Source: Welwitschia mirabilis (taxonomy: Eukaryota; Gnetophyta; Gnetopsida; Welwitschiales). From it: a stretch of DNA of 64,000 bases. This document shows, piece after piece, positions 1 through 9,594 of this stretch (its first letter is position 1; each line of letters starts with the position of its first letter). The notes under the pieces were generated by a model, which worked only from the letters and a program-made list of their open reading frames with translations, made no database searches and had not been told where the DNA came from. The DNA lies in contig JBOZIK010000001.1 in NCBI GenBank assembly GCA_051453625.1, forward strand, positions 73,370,080 through 73,434,079. Reading direction: 5' to 3'. The position numbers and the translations under genes were made by a program.

Positions 1-251
1 ACACCATTAGATTCCTACAAATTAGCATCGCAACAATCATAGTTGAACATAGTACTCATACTTATTCTTCTTACACTTTTACCAAGTAATATTAGTTTCC
101 TTTAAAACTTGAATAAGATACATAAATAAATTATTAAAATAAATATGTTACATGCCCTTTTTTATAGACCTTATTTCACATCGTCATATTGATTTTTTAA
201 TTTAACTATCTAACCATAAAAATGACTTTCCTCATAGGTTTATTTAGTATT
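1..251 (-). repeat. Partial 3' LTR of the LARD-like element
   Basis: From about 36 to 251 this matches 5198-5410 almost base for base, for example the shared blocks around 'gaacatagtactcatactt' and 'tttatttagtatt'. The match is cut by an N-run at 252. Bases 1-35 do not align clearly and may be diverged LTR sequence. Confidence 0.65.
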
Positions 252-1133
252 NNNNNNNNNNNNNNNNNNNNNNNNNNNNNNNNNNNNNNNNNNNNNNNNN
301 NNNNNNNNNNNNNNNNNNNNNNNNNNNNNNNNNNNNNNNNNNNNNNNNNNNNNNNNNNNNNNNNNNNNNNNNNNNNNNNNNNNNNNNNNNNNNNNNNNNN
401 NNNNNNNNNNNNNNNNNNNNNNNNNNNNNNNNNNNNNNNNNNNNNNNNNNNNNNNNNNNNNNNNNNNNNNNNNNNNNNNNNNNNNNNNNNNNNNNNNNNN
501 NNNNNNNNNNNNNNNNNNNNNNNNNNNNNNNNNNNNNNNNNNNNNNNNNNNNNNNNNNNNNNNNNNNNNNNNNNNNNNNNNNNNNNNNNNNNNNNNNNNN
601 NNNNNNNNNNNNNNNNNNNNNNNNNNNNNNNNNNNNNNNNNNNNNNNNNNNNNNNNNNNNNNNNNNNNNNNNNNNNNNNNNNNNNNNNNNNNNNNNNNNN
701 NNNNNNNNNNNNNNNNNNNNNNNNNNNNNNNNNNNNNNNNNNNNNNNNNNNNNNNNNNNNNNNNNNNNNNNNNNNNNNNNNNNNNNNNNNNNNNNNNNNN
801 NNNNNNNNNNNNNNNNNNNNNNNNNNNNNNNNNNNNNNNNNNNNNNNNNNNNNNNNNNNNNNNNNNNNNNNNNNNNNNNNNNNNNNNNNNNNNNNNNNNN
901 NNNNNNNNNNNNNNNNNNNNNNNNNNNNNNNNNNNNNNNNNNNNNNNNNNNNNNNNNNNNNNNNNNNNNNNNNNNNNNNNNNNNNNNNNNNNNNNNNNNN
1001 NNNNNNNNNNNNNNNNNNNNNNNNNNNNNNNNNNNNNNNNNNNNNNNNNNNNNNNNNNNNNNNNNNNNNNNNNNNNNNNNNNNNNNNNNNNNNNNNNNNN
1101 NNNNNNNNNNNNNNNNNNNNNNNNNNNNNNNNN
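252..1133. other. Assembly gap (882 N)
   Basis: Run of N. By comparison with the right LTR it should contain the start of the minus-strand 3' LTR and the polypurine tract of the LARD-like element. Confidence 0.99.
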
Positions 1134-1681
1134 TGGGTATAATCAACTTTATGGTTAATTGATCATTATGATTTTTATAGATATAATTATTTAGTAACTA
1201 AGATTATCATAAACATAATTACTACATGGCCATTAAGGTAATCATGAGTGTAATTTAGTTAATCATTTATGGATTAAGACCACCATTAAATTCATGACTA
1301 TTTAAGATTAAGACCATCATATATATAATTAAATTCATGATTATTTAAGGATTAGGATTATTATAAATATAATTAAGTTTATTTTTTCTTAGGAAATGGG
1401 AATTAACTTAAATATAACCAACTTTAAGATGATTTACAAAATAGGATTATGATAGGTATAATTTACTTTATGATTATTAGTTAATTAAAGTAACTATAAA
1501 TATAATTAATTCTATAATTATTTATGACTTGGAATGCTTATGAGATAATTAATTCTGAAATTACTTTAGGAGTAAGAATTATTATGAATATAATTAACTT
1601 TTTTTAGTAATTAACCTTAGAATGGATGTAATTCAATTTATTTTCAAGTAATTAACATAGACATGATTTAAGTTAACTTAG
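1134..1681. repeat. Degenerate minisatellite-like AT-rich interior
   Basis: Irregularly spaced variants of a short block (roughly 'ttaatcattatgatt...tagatataatta' and 'ggattaagattatcataaatataatta') recur about every 50-70 bases. There is no open frame. It lies between the primer binding site and the gap, so it forms the interior of the LARD-like element. Confidence 0.45.
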
Positions 1682-1693
1682 GCTCTAATACCA
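1682..1693 (-). other. Primer binding site, tRNA-Met type
   Basis: The minus strand reads TGGTATTAGAGC, one base from the plant initiator tRNA-Met complement TGGTATCAGAGC. It lies three bases after the LTR end (TATTACA-TAA). This fixes the element's orientation and one LTR boundary. Confidence 0.75.
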
Positions 1694-2390
1694 TTATGTA
1701 ATACCCTAACTTTAACTACCCTATTTAACCATAATTTTTTTCTTTTAAAGCATTATTAACTAACATGCATAATGGAATCTAGAATCCAATCCTATTTAGA
1801 CTCTATTAATACATTATAAAATTTAAAATAATTTGACAACATATTACTTCTTAACTATAGACCCTTTTGGTTTACATACGATAAAGATGTTAAAATTATG
1901 TCCTATATTTATTTCTAAGTTTGTTTTCGCCATATAGAATATCTTATATAAAGTTGATGGGGATGTTAGCTTGTTTTATTACATACAATGGATAAGTTTT
2001 AGAATAATGCTAAACCAATATAAAAAGAGGTTGCATCTCCTATTAATGGCATTCCAACTTGATATGTGGCCACTCTTTAGATGTGAGTTGGTTTTGCTTT
2101 AGGTTTTAAACTATACAAACATGGCTAGGCTTAACTCCATAGGCTTAGACTTCACCTCAATATACCCCTAATATAGGTAACACATGGTACGTGAGATGGA
2201 TGCATGCTTACAAGTGACCCCCGCTTCCTTAAAGCATCACAAGATGGTGCAACATGATCCTTTGATACTAAGGGATCGAGATATTAAGTCAAAATAAGTC
2301 CATGCATGGGTAAGATAGGATAGTGGTAATCAAATCCACTTCTAAAAGGGTTTGGAAATAAAAGTATAATGCAGACCCCCTTGGTGATGA

Positions 2391-2973
2391 NNNNNNNNNN
2401 NNNNNNNNNNNNNNNNNNNNNNNNNNNNNNNNNNNNNNNNNNNNNNNNNNNNNNNNNNNNNNNNNNNNNNNNNNNNNNNNNNNNNNNNNNNNNNNNNNNN
2501 NNNNNNNNNNNNNNNNNNNNNNNNNNNNNNNNNNNNNNNNNNNNNNNNNNNNNNNNNNNNNNNNNNNNNNNNNNNNNNNNNNNNNNNNNNNNNNNNNNNN
2601 NNNNNNNNNNNNNNNNNNNNNNNNNNNNNNNNNNNNNNNNNNNNNNNNNNNNNNNNNNNNNNNNNNNNNNNNNNNNNNNNNNNNNNNNNNNNNNNNNNNN
2701 NNNNNNNNNNNNNNNNNNNNNNNNNNNNNNNNNNNNNNNNNNNNNNNNNNNNNNNNNNNNNNNNNNNNNNNNNNNNNNNNNNNNNNNNNNNNNNNNNNNN
2801 NNNNNNNNNNNNNNNNNNNNNNNNNNNNNNNNNNNNNNNNNNNNNNNNNNNNNNNNNNNNNNNNNNNNNNNNNNNNNNNNNNNNNNNNNNNNNNNNNNNN
2901 NNNNNNNNNNNNNNNNNNNNNNNNNNNNNNNNNNNNNNNNNNNNNNNNNNNNNNNNNNNNNNNNNNNNNNNNN
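2391..2973. other. Assembly gap (583 N)
   Basis: Run of N inside the long LTR. Confidence 0.99.
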
Positions 2974-3982
2974 CATAACTTAACTAAAAATCATAAATAA
3001 TATTTAAAATAATTTGGTACTTCCATTAGATAATTTCTATAATTATTAAAATAAATTATAAATTTTCTTACCTTTTAAAAGACATTAAAACTAAAAATTT
3101 ATAATTAATTATTTAAAAATGTATAAATAAAATGTACTTAATTTCCTTAAACTATAATCCTTAAAATATTTCTAAAAACTAATTTTAATAATTTTAAATT
3201 ATCCTTGATGTATTTTATAGGCTTAAACTTTTAACTATAAGAATTGCCTAAGTTGAAGAATTACTAAACTAATATCCTTCACTAACATGACTATAACTTT
3301 TAATCTACTTAGAGTCTTTCAATGAATAAATACTTTTTGGAAAGCTTATTTAATTCTATACAACTTAAATGACTCCAATTTTATCCAAAATGCTCTATAA
3401 AGTCTAAAAATGAAAACATTTTTCTTGCTATTTTCTACTTATAAATTCTGATATATTTTTATAAAATAAATTTTAAAAATTATTTTAGCCCTATAAAAAT
3501 TACTATTTTAGACTTTTAACTTCCTAACATTATTTTAGACCTATCTAAAAAATTTCATAAAATTTTATGTAGTATTAAATTAGTTATAACTTTCTTAAGT
3601 TGTTTGACTTGAAAAGAATAAACGGTAAACTTTAAGTAAACTAAGCACAAAAGAAATCATACTATTTTATAAAAATAAAATCAATTAATGACTATGAATT
3701 AATATTATAAATAAATAAATATAATTATAAGTACTATAAACTTATAATAAATAATATATCAATACCATAAGCCTTAGGATTTTTATGAGAAGGAGTGCCT
3801 AGCCTAAATAGATTCTTGAGGATCATACTCATTCACCCTAATAAGAATCTAATGCAAATATGATATAAAATGCATTTAAAAAATAACACAATAAAACACA
3901 ACATGGGTGGCCAAAATCATAGTGAACCCCATAGTCACTTAGCCAAAATACCTATTAGACACATAGAAGCTAAGCATGTTAA

Positions 3983-4132
3983 AAGGTCCCTCAACTCTCT
4001 CCCTTATCTTAGTCTGTGCCAATGGGAGGGGAAAAAATATATTTATAATCATTGGTAAATCCATCAACTAAGCATGTAAATAGATCCTTTAAATCTCTCC
4101 CTTATCTTAGTATCAACCTATGAGAGGGAAAT
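3983..4132. repeat. Tandem duplication inside the long LTR
   Basis: Two copies about 85 bases apart share 'aagcatgt', then 'tctctcccttatcttagt' and a following 'gggagggg/gagaggga' block. They lie in the non-coding long LTR. The short open frame at 3870-4058 overlaps the first copy and is not supported as a gene. Confidence 0.6.
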
Positions 4133-4253
4133 ATGCAAATCATATTCATAGGACTAATGCAAGAAATGAAACCAAAATGCTCATAAAGAAGAACCTACTT
4201 GGAGGGAAGAATGTTGATTATCCTTGAAGAAGATTGAGGAAGTTCTAAGCTCC

Positions 4254-4327
4254 AAGATCCTATCTCCAAGCTTTCAATCTCTAAGTTCTAAGCTCCAAGC
4301 TCCTAGCTCCAAGCTCCAAGCTCCAAC
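4254..4327. repeat. Simple repeat, (AGCTCCA)n-like
   Basis: Short imperfect tandem repeat of 'agctcca' and 'aagctcc' units inside the long LTR. Confidence 0.7.
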
Positions 4328-4409
4328 TTCATACTCAAGAAGAAGAAAGATTGAGAAGAAAATTTGGTAGCATAAACTTGCTTCAAGAATACTAGTTTGA
4401 GGAGAAGGG

Positions 4410-4634
4410 NNNNNNNNNNNNNNNNNNNNNNNNNNNNNNNNNNNNNNNNNNNNNNNNNNNNNNNNNNNNNNNNNNNNNNNNNNNNNNNNNNNNNNNNNNN
4501 NNNNNNNNNNNNNNNNNNNNNNNNNNNNNNNNNNNNNNNNNNNNNNNNNNNNNNNNNNNNNNNNNNNNNNNNNNNNNNNNNNNNNNNNNNNNNNNNNNNN
4601 NNNNNNNNNNNNNNNNNNNNNNNNNNNNNNNNNN
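4410..4634. other. Assembly gap (225 N)
   Basis: Run of N inside the long LTR. Confidence 0.99.
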
Positions 4635-5661
4635 GATTAATTAATAACAAGTTGGATGAGCTTATGTAGAAGTGACATTGATAAGATTAATCAATGTGAA
4701 GTTGTAAGAGCTTGTGTAAGAGGTGAAAGTGATGTATTAATCATAAAGGAATCTTATTTATAACTCATGCATCTAATTTGGGTGAGTAATCTTCTTGATT
4801 TAATTAATAACATTAATTACATGCATCATTTTCTCATGTTAGTTCCTTCTTAATCCTTCATAGGCTCATAATTAATCCAAAACATATTTAAAATGGATTG
4901 GAAGAACAAATTCACTAATTTCAAAATTATCATGTGACACAACAAGAAAAATAATTTTTATGCATAAAGTACTTTCACAAATATTAATAAGGATAAAAGT
5001 TATGGTAGAACAAATTCTACTCATTTATCCTTTTTAATTTATGGATAAGAGTGCATATACTTATTTACATGTTTACCCTCTTCACAATCCATCATATCAA
5101 TAACACAAATAACAAGAAAGAAATGCCATAATTAGATGTAAGAACAAAGTCATAATGGATTATAAAAAAATGTCATAATTGAATGTAAAAACTTTTTATA
5201 ATTGAACATAGTACTCATACTTATTCTTATTTCACTTTTACCAAGTAATTTTAGTTTTCTTTAAATCTTGAATAAGACACATAAATAAATGATTAAAATA
5301 AATATGTCACATTTCATTTTTTATAGACATTATTTTACATCTTCATATGGATTTTTTCATTTAACTATCTAACCATAAAAATGACTTGCCTAACAGGTTT
5401 ATTTAGTATTAAAATTCTTATTATTATTATTATTATAACTTAAAATAATAAAATTTCTTAAAACCAAGATTAAATAATTAAGTAACCTTATGAGTATCTC
5501 TAATGTTTACCAAATAATACATTATTAATTGCAGGGCTACACATAAATTCTCACTAGGAATTGAAAAAAGGGGTTTTGATTAAATTGATATCAAAATATA
5601 TTACATAGTTTAGAAACTATTTTAGTCATTAATTAAAGTTTAAAAAATTTGGGTTATCACA

Positions 5662-6413
5662 ATAATGTTTACACAAATATGCACCACAATATTCGTCATG
5701 TAAAACTTTAATCATTTAGGTACCTCCCACTACTTATTTGATTAGGAACTAATTTGATGAATAGATCCTTAGACAAATAGCTTAACTTTTGATATACATA
5801 GCATACCTAGTATTTATGTTGGCTTAGATTTGATTTAAATTTCAAATTAATCTACAAAAATCCTTACCAATATAAAATTTTATACTCTAAAGATAGAGCT
5901 AAATACCTCTATATGGTATGGAAGAAAAAAAAGACCAAAAAACGAAGAGAGAGCATATGTTAACATGGAGAGAATACATACTATATGTAGAAGACCTTCA
6001 TGGCATTCATTCATAACATGAAGAAGAGACATGTGTATATGTGAAGGCCTATACATAAAAAATATCTTAATTTCTAAATAAAAAAAGTAGTTCAAAAATA
6101 AAATAATAGAGGTATTTCATATTAGAAGAATACATATTGCATTTATTAAATACCCTCCTTTTTTTATGAAGAAGATATGTATTATATGAGATGAATCATC
6201 CACAAAAAATATCTCTTAATTTCATTATAATAATAATTTTTAGAAAGAAGAAGAAGGAAAAAAATTGATATTTATAGAGGGAGGACAGAAAATACTATAT
6301 GTAGAAGACATTTATGGTACACATTCCTCCCATGAAGAATATAGCTTTATATGAAGAATATCTTCATTTTCATAAGGAAGATGCATATCATATAAATTAA
6401 AGACATTTATATT
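5662..6413. other. AT-rich intervening sequence
   Basis: Non-coding sequence between two transposons. It carries loosely repeated blocks containing 'gtagaagac' followed by 'ttcat/ttatgg' and 'catgaagaa' at about 5978-6035 and 6300-6350, so it is probably an old degenerate repeat. I recognise no gene. Confidence 0.5.
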
Positions 6414-6550
6414 TATTGAGTTATTATTTGTCAATTGATATCAAACTAATATTTTCTATGTAGCAAAACAAGATGTATCTTGTGCAGAAAATATTAAACA
6501 TTGCAGGTCAGATGCTGGAACAATTTATCACAATTTGAACCTAAACCTGT

Positions 6551-6641
6551 NNNNNNNNNNNNNNNNNNNNNNNNNNNNNNNNNNNNNNNNNNNNNNNNNN
6601 NNNNNNNNNNNNNNNNNNNNNNNNNNNNNNNNNNNNNNNNN
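6551..6641. other. Assembly gap (91 N)
   Basis: Run of N inside the 5' LTR, between the 'cctaaacctgt' block and the GTCGAC-like motif array. Confidence 0.99.
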
Positions 6642-6742
6642 GTGGACCAGACACATAAGGGGTTAACTAGACCTCTGCACCTGAGCATTAATAGTTCTTA
6701 CCTAATCATCAAAGGATCGACTAGATACCTAAGGGGCCGACT

Positions 6743-6942
6743 GAACCTAAGCATTAAGCATCAATACTTCATAGCTAATCATTAAGGAGTTGACTAGAAT
6801 CCTGAGGGATCAGCCGGATCTAGAGTTGCATTTAGGTCGAATGAACCTAAGCATTAAGCATCAATACTTCATAGCTAATCATTCAGGAGTTGACTAGAAT
6901 CCTGAGGGATTAGCCAGATCTAGAGTTGCATTTATTCTTTTG
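6743..6942 (+). repeat. 100-bp tandem duplication in the 5' LTR
   Basis: The block starting 'gaacctaagcattaagcatc' at 6743 recurs at 6843, a period of exactly 100, with about three differences in the first 91 bases. The other LTR of this element has a single copy near 14830-14920, so the duplication arose in this LTR after insertion. Confidence 0.85.
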
Positions 6943-7275
6943 TCGATAAGGGATCGGTTAGACCTTTATAAGATTGACCAAACCTAGAGAAGAAAATTAT
7001 GTTGGATTTTTTCTTAATCAAAGTGATGACTGAATAAATATGTGAGTAACTAGATAAGTAGTCAGCTAGATCTTGAGGGGTCAACCAAATATGGAGTCAT
7101 AAGAAATAGAGGTCAACTAGAAAAACATAAGGGTAACTAATTGAAGTAACAGTACTAGATGGGGTTGACCAGACTTTTGAGGGGTTAACTGCTTATGACA
7201 AAAATGGAATTTTTCTAGTCATTTTATATCCATTATAAGTTATTTTTACTTGTAAAAACCCTAAAAGTCATTCAA

Positions 7276-7284
7276 TATATATTT
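7276..7284 (+). promoter_or_regulatory. TATA-like box in the LTR
   Basis: 'tatatattt' lies upstream of 'actaagag' in the 5' LTR. Equivalent TATA-rich sites lie at 15269-15276 and in the minus-strand sister LTRs near 23970 and 32030. This conservation suggests the LTR promoter (U3/R border); it is inferred by position only. Confidence 0.4.
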
Positions 7285-7872
7285 ACTAAGAGTAAAAATC
7301 ATTGTACTACTTTTGAATCTTTTTGAAATCATTCATTGTACTCATTAGCATCTCATACCTAATCAAAGAAAAACAAAGAATTGTTATTATCATTGCATAC
7401 TTGGTTGATTCTATTATACTTTATGATTTTGGATTATACCATCTTTCGAAATAGTTCATCTATACTGTTCTTGAGCCAAAGATCAAGTGAAAACTATGCA
7501 TTTCGATATACCATCATTACTTCTTTGATTCCTTGTAAAAGGTTGAGACTGAGCCTCAGAAAAATCTGTTTGTAAAGGTTACAGGTAAACCTGAAATACC
7601 TGGAAAGAGATTAATGGAAATCCGGATCAGGCTTAGATAGAATCTAATTATCAAGAGTGGAGTAGGGGGTTTCCCAAACCACTATAGATCTTGTGTGCTT
7701 ATCATTGGTATTCTTGTGCTTTCTGTTATTTAGCTTTTTAAAATAGTTTCAATTTTCTTGCATAAGTTTTTTTTGTGTCCATTTCAAGAAAAGTTAATAT
7801 TGTGAAGTTATTTAATTAAATTTTTATAATTCTATTCACCCCTCCTCCTTATAGGGTTCTTGATCCTATATT

Positions 7873-7884
7873 TGGTATCAGATC
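7873..7884 (+). other. Primer binding site, tRNA-Met type
   Basis: 'tggtatcagatc' is one base from TGGTATCAGAGC and lies two bases after the LTR end. It is typical for plant copia elements. Confidence 0.85.
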
Positions 7885-7936
7885 TTCATTGAGTCCATGT
7901 TAAGATCCTAATAGGTCTAGACTCTGAAACCTAAAA

Positions 7937-9130
7937 ATAAGTAATCCTTTAGATAATTTCTTTACTAATCATTCATTCATGTTTAATGAGTTAAACTATG
8001 CATATCATAAAGCTCGTATAAAAATCTTCCTTAGATCCTTAGATGTAAACATTGAAGAGATTATTTATAATAAATATATTATGCCTACTTTAACTAAAAT
8101 AGATCTCCATGGTAATACCATTATAGTTCTAAAAACCTAAGACCAATGAACTCCCACTAATAGATCCAAAGCTTCCATAGATGCCTATACTCTTAATGCC
8201 ATTTTTTATGTAGTTTGTATAAATAAGTTTAAATTATTGTAAACTTTGGACATGGAAAAGAAACATGGGACATTCTTAAAGTTGCACATGAAGGAACATC
8301 CACAGCCAAGAAGGCTAAACTTTAAATGCTTGCATTCAAATTTGAACACATTTATATGAATGAGGAGGATACTTTACAAGAATTCTTTACCAAACTTACC
8401 AACATCGTAAACTCCATAGCAAGTCTAGGTGAAAGAATGGATGACACAAAAGTGGTTCGAAAAGTGTTGAGTTTCCTTTCAAAAAGATTTAAGCCAAAAG
8501 TCACTGTAATCAAAGAAAGCAAGAATATCAACATGATGGCACTAGAAGAATTGCAAGGTAATTTACAAACTAATGAATTAAAATTTTCTAAAGATTAAAA
8601 AAAGGATATTACTTTGAAATGTATGCAGAAAGTGTACAGATCAATAAAATTAGATGAAGATCTAGATGATGATGAAGTTGCTCTACTATCAAGAAGATTT
8701 AAGAAATTTTTGCATTAAAAAAAAGGAAATATGAGCTAAACAGAGGAATAAGAAAAGGACACTTAAAGTTTAGAAAAGATATAGACAAAGGAAAAGAGAT
8801 CTAATTCTATGCATGCAAAGGCATTAGACACATGGTAAATAAGTGCCTGAACAATAAGAGAGAATAAAGAAAGTCAAAGACATCTTCATTCATTGCTACA
8901 TGGGATAATGTACATGAGGATGATAATAGTAGTTCAAGCCAAGATTCAAATGGAGATCAAAGGCTCTCTTTCATGGCAATTATGCCTTCATTACCAAATA
9001 TGCCTAGTACATCTAAACCTAATGATTTGGACATTCTTGAAGAAGATTAGAACAAGCTTAAAGACACCTATTAGGAACTATACATGAAGTGTGAAAAGTT
9101 GGTAAAGTGCATAAATGATCTAAATATGAT
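7937..9130 (+). pseudogene. SIRE-like gag (capsid/nucleocapsid) remnant
   Basis: The first part (about 7937-8160) resembles the N-terminal copia gag pattern of a tyrosine-rich stretch followed by 'IFLRSLDV'. Then comes the UBN2-type capsid domain, with an open stretch at 8326-8598 (key blocks 'LQEFFTKL', 'LGERMDD', 'VRKVLSFL', 'RFKPKV', 'LEELQGNL'). At 8805-8846 lies a CX2CX4HX4C zinc knuckle in which the first Cys is Phe (F-Y-A-C, then H and C). Stops and frameshifts interrupt the frame, so no intact product is expected. The homologous gag of the minus-strand copy is at about 31410-30150. Confidence 0.8.
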
Positions 9131-9594
9131 TGTCTAAACACTCGCCAAAGAAAATGAGGAATTAGAAGCAAGATAGAAGACAGTCAAATCTGAAAATTTC
9201 AAACTCACACAAAAGTAAAGAGCTTGTTACTTTTTATCAATAAATTTTCTAGTGGTTTTATTAAATTCAAATAGATGTTTAAAATTTTGAAACTTACTTA
9301 TAATAAGTCAGGTATTGGTTTCATCCTCAAAAACCACAACTTCAGTAGAATCAGGAAACTTGGCAAAATAAGTTTATTTATAAAGTTACATATCATTTTT
9401 GTGGTACGTTAGATCATTCAAAGTTATTTTGCAATGCTAGAAAATTGATGTTATTTTCAAATTCAACTAGTACCTTTTCATTTAAATTTGTTTTAAGAGG
9501 AGGTATACCATATCAATATAAAAGGACTAAGTGAGTGAAAACTAATGATTTAAAAAATCTTTTGATTTAAATAGCTTTCAAGGTTTTAAATAAA

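Larger units (their letters stand above)
1..5661 (-). mobile_element. Non-coding long-LTR retrotransposon (LARD-like), partial
   Basis: Read on the minus strand, this is a 5' LTR (5661 to 1697), a tRNA-Met-type primer binding site (1693-1682), a short AT-rich interior, and the start of a second LTR copy recognised at about 251-36 by its similarity to about 5410-5198. By the spacing in the right LTR, the second LTR should begin near 503, inside the N-run 252-1133, leaving an interior of only about 1.2 kb. The right LTR has the typical TG...CA ends (minus strand TGTGATAACCC ... GGGTATTACA). No gag or pol is visible, so it would need proteins from another element. The element continues beyond the left edge. 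The LARD-like label is inference; a deleted gypsy element is the alternative. Confidence 0.6.
1697..5661 (-). repeat. 5' LTR of the LARD-like element (~3965 bp)
   Basis: The left edge is fixed by the primer binding site and the TG/CA-type end (plus strand TGTAATACCC). The right edge is at GGGTTATCACA, 5651-5661. It contains two N-runs, so the length is an estimate. No coding capacity is visible. It carries a 3' (ATT)n tract at about 5420-5437 and internal duplications described separately. About 4 kb is unusually long for a plant LTR but normal for LARD elements. Confidence 0.6.
6414..7870 (+). repeat. 5' LTR of the plus-strand SIRE-like element
   Basis: Starts at a degraded TGTTGAGTTAT-type end ('tattgagttatt') and ends at '...gatcctata' just before the primer binding site; the family LTR ends in TA rather than CA, as the minus-strand copy confirms. 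It matches 14489-15778. Compared with that LTR it carries an extra 100-bp tandem unit and is interrupted by a 91-N gap. A dense array of GTCGAC-like motifs occupies about 6642-7200. Confidence 0.8.

Noticed and set aside
222-1142. Long open frames across 252-1133, 2391-2973, 4410-4634, 35708-36322 and 46443-47093
   Set aside because: They consist almost wholly of N and carry no sequence information.
3870-4058. 62-codon open frame in the long LTR
   Set aside because: It overlaps a tandem duplication in non-coding LTR sequence, resembles no domain and is no longer than expected by chance.
5670-5700. Similarity of 'cacaaatatgcaccacaa' to minus-strand sequence near 43525
   Set aside because: Too short and low in complexity to link the two elements.
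6642-7200. Regularly spaced short motifs reminiscent of a CRISPR array
   Set aside because: The units are degenerate and unevenly spaced, the intervals are conserved between LTR copies rather than unique, and the host is a plant.
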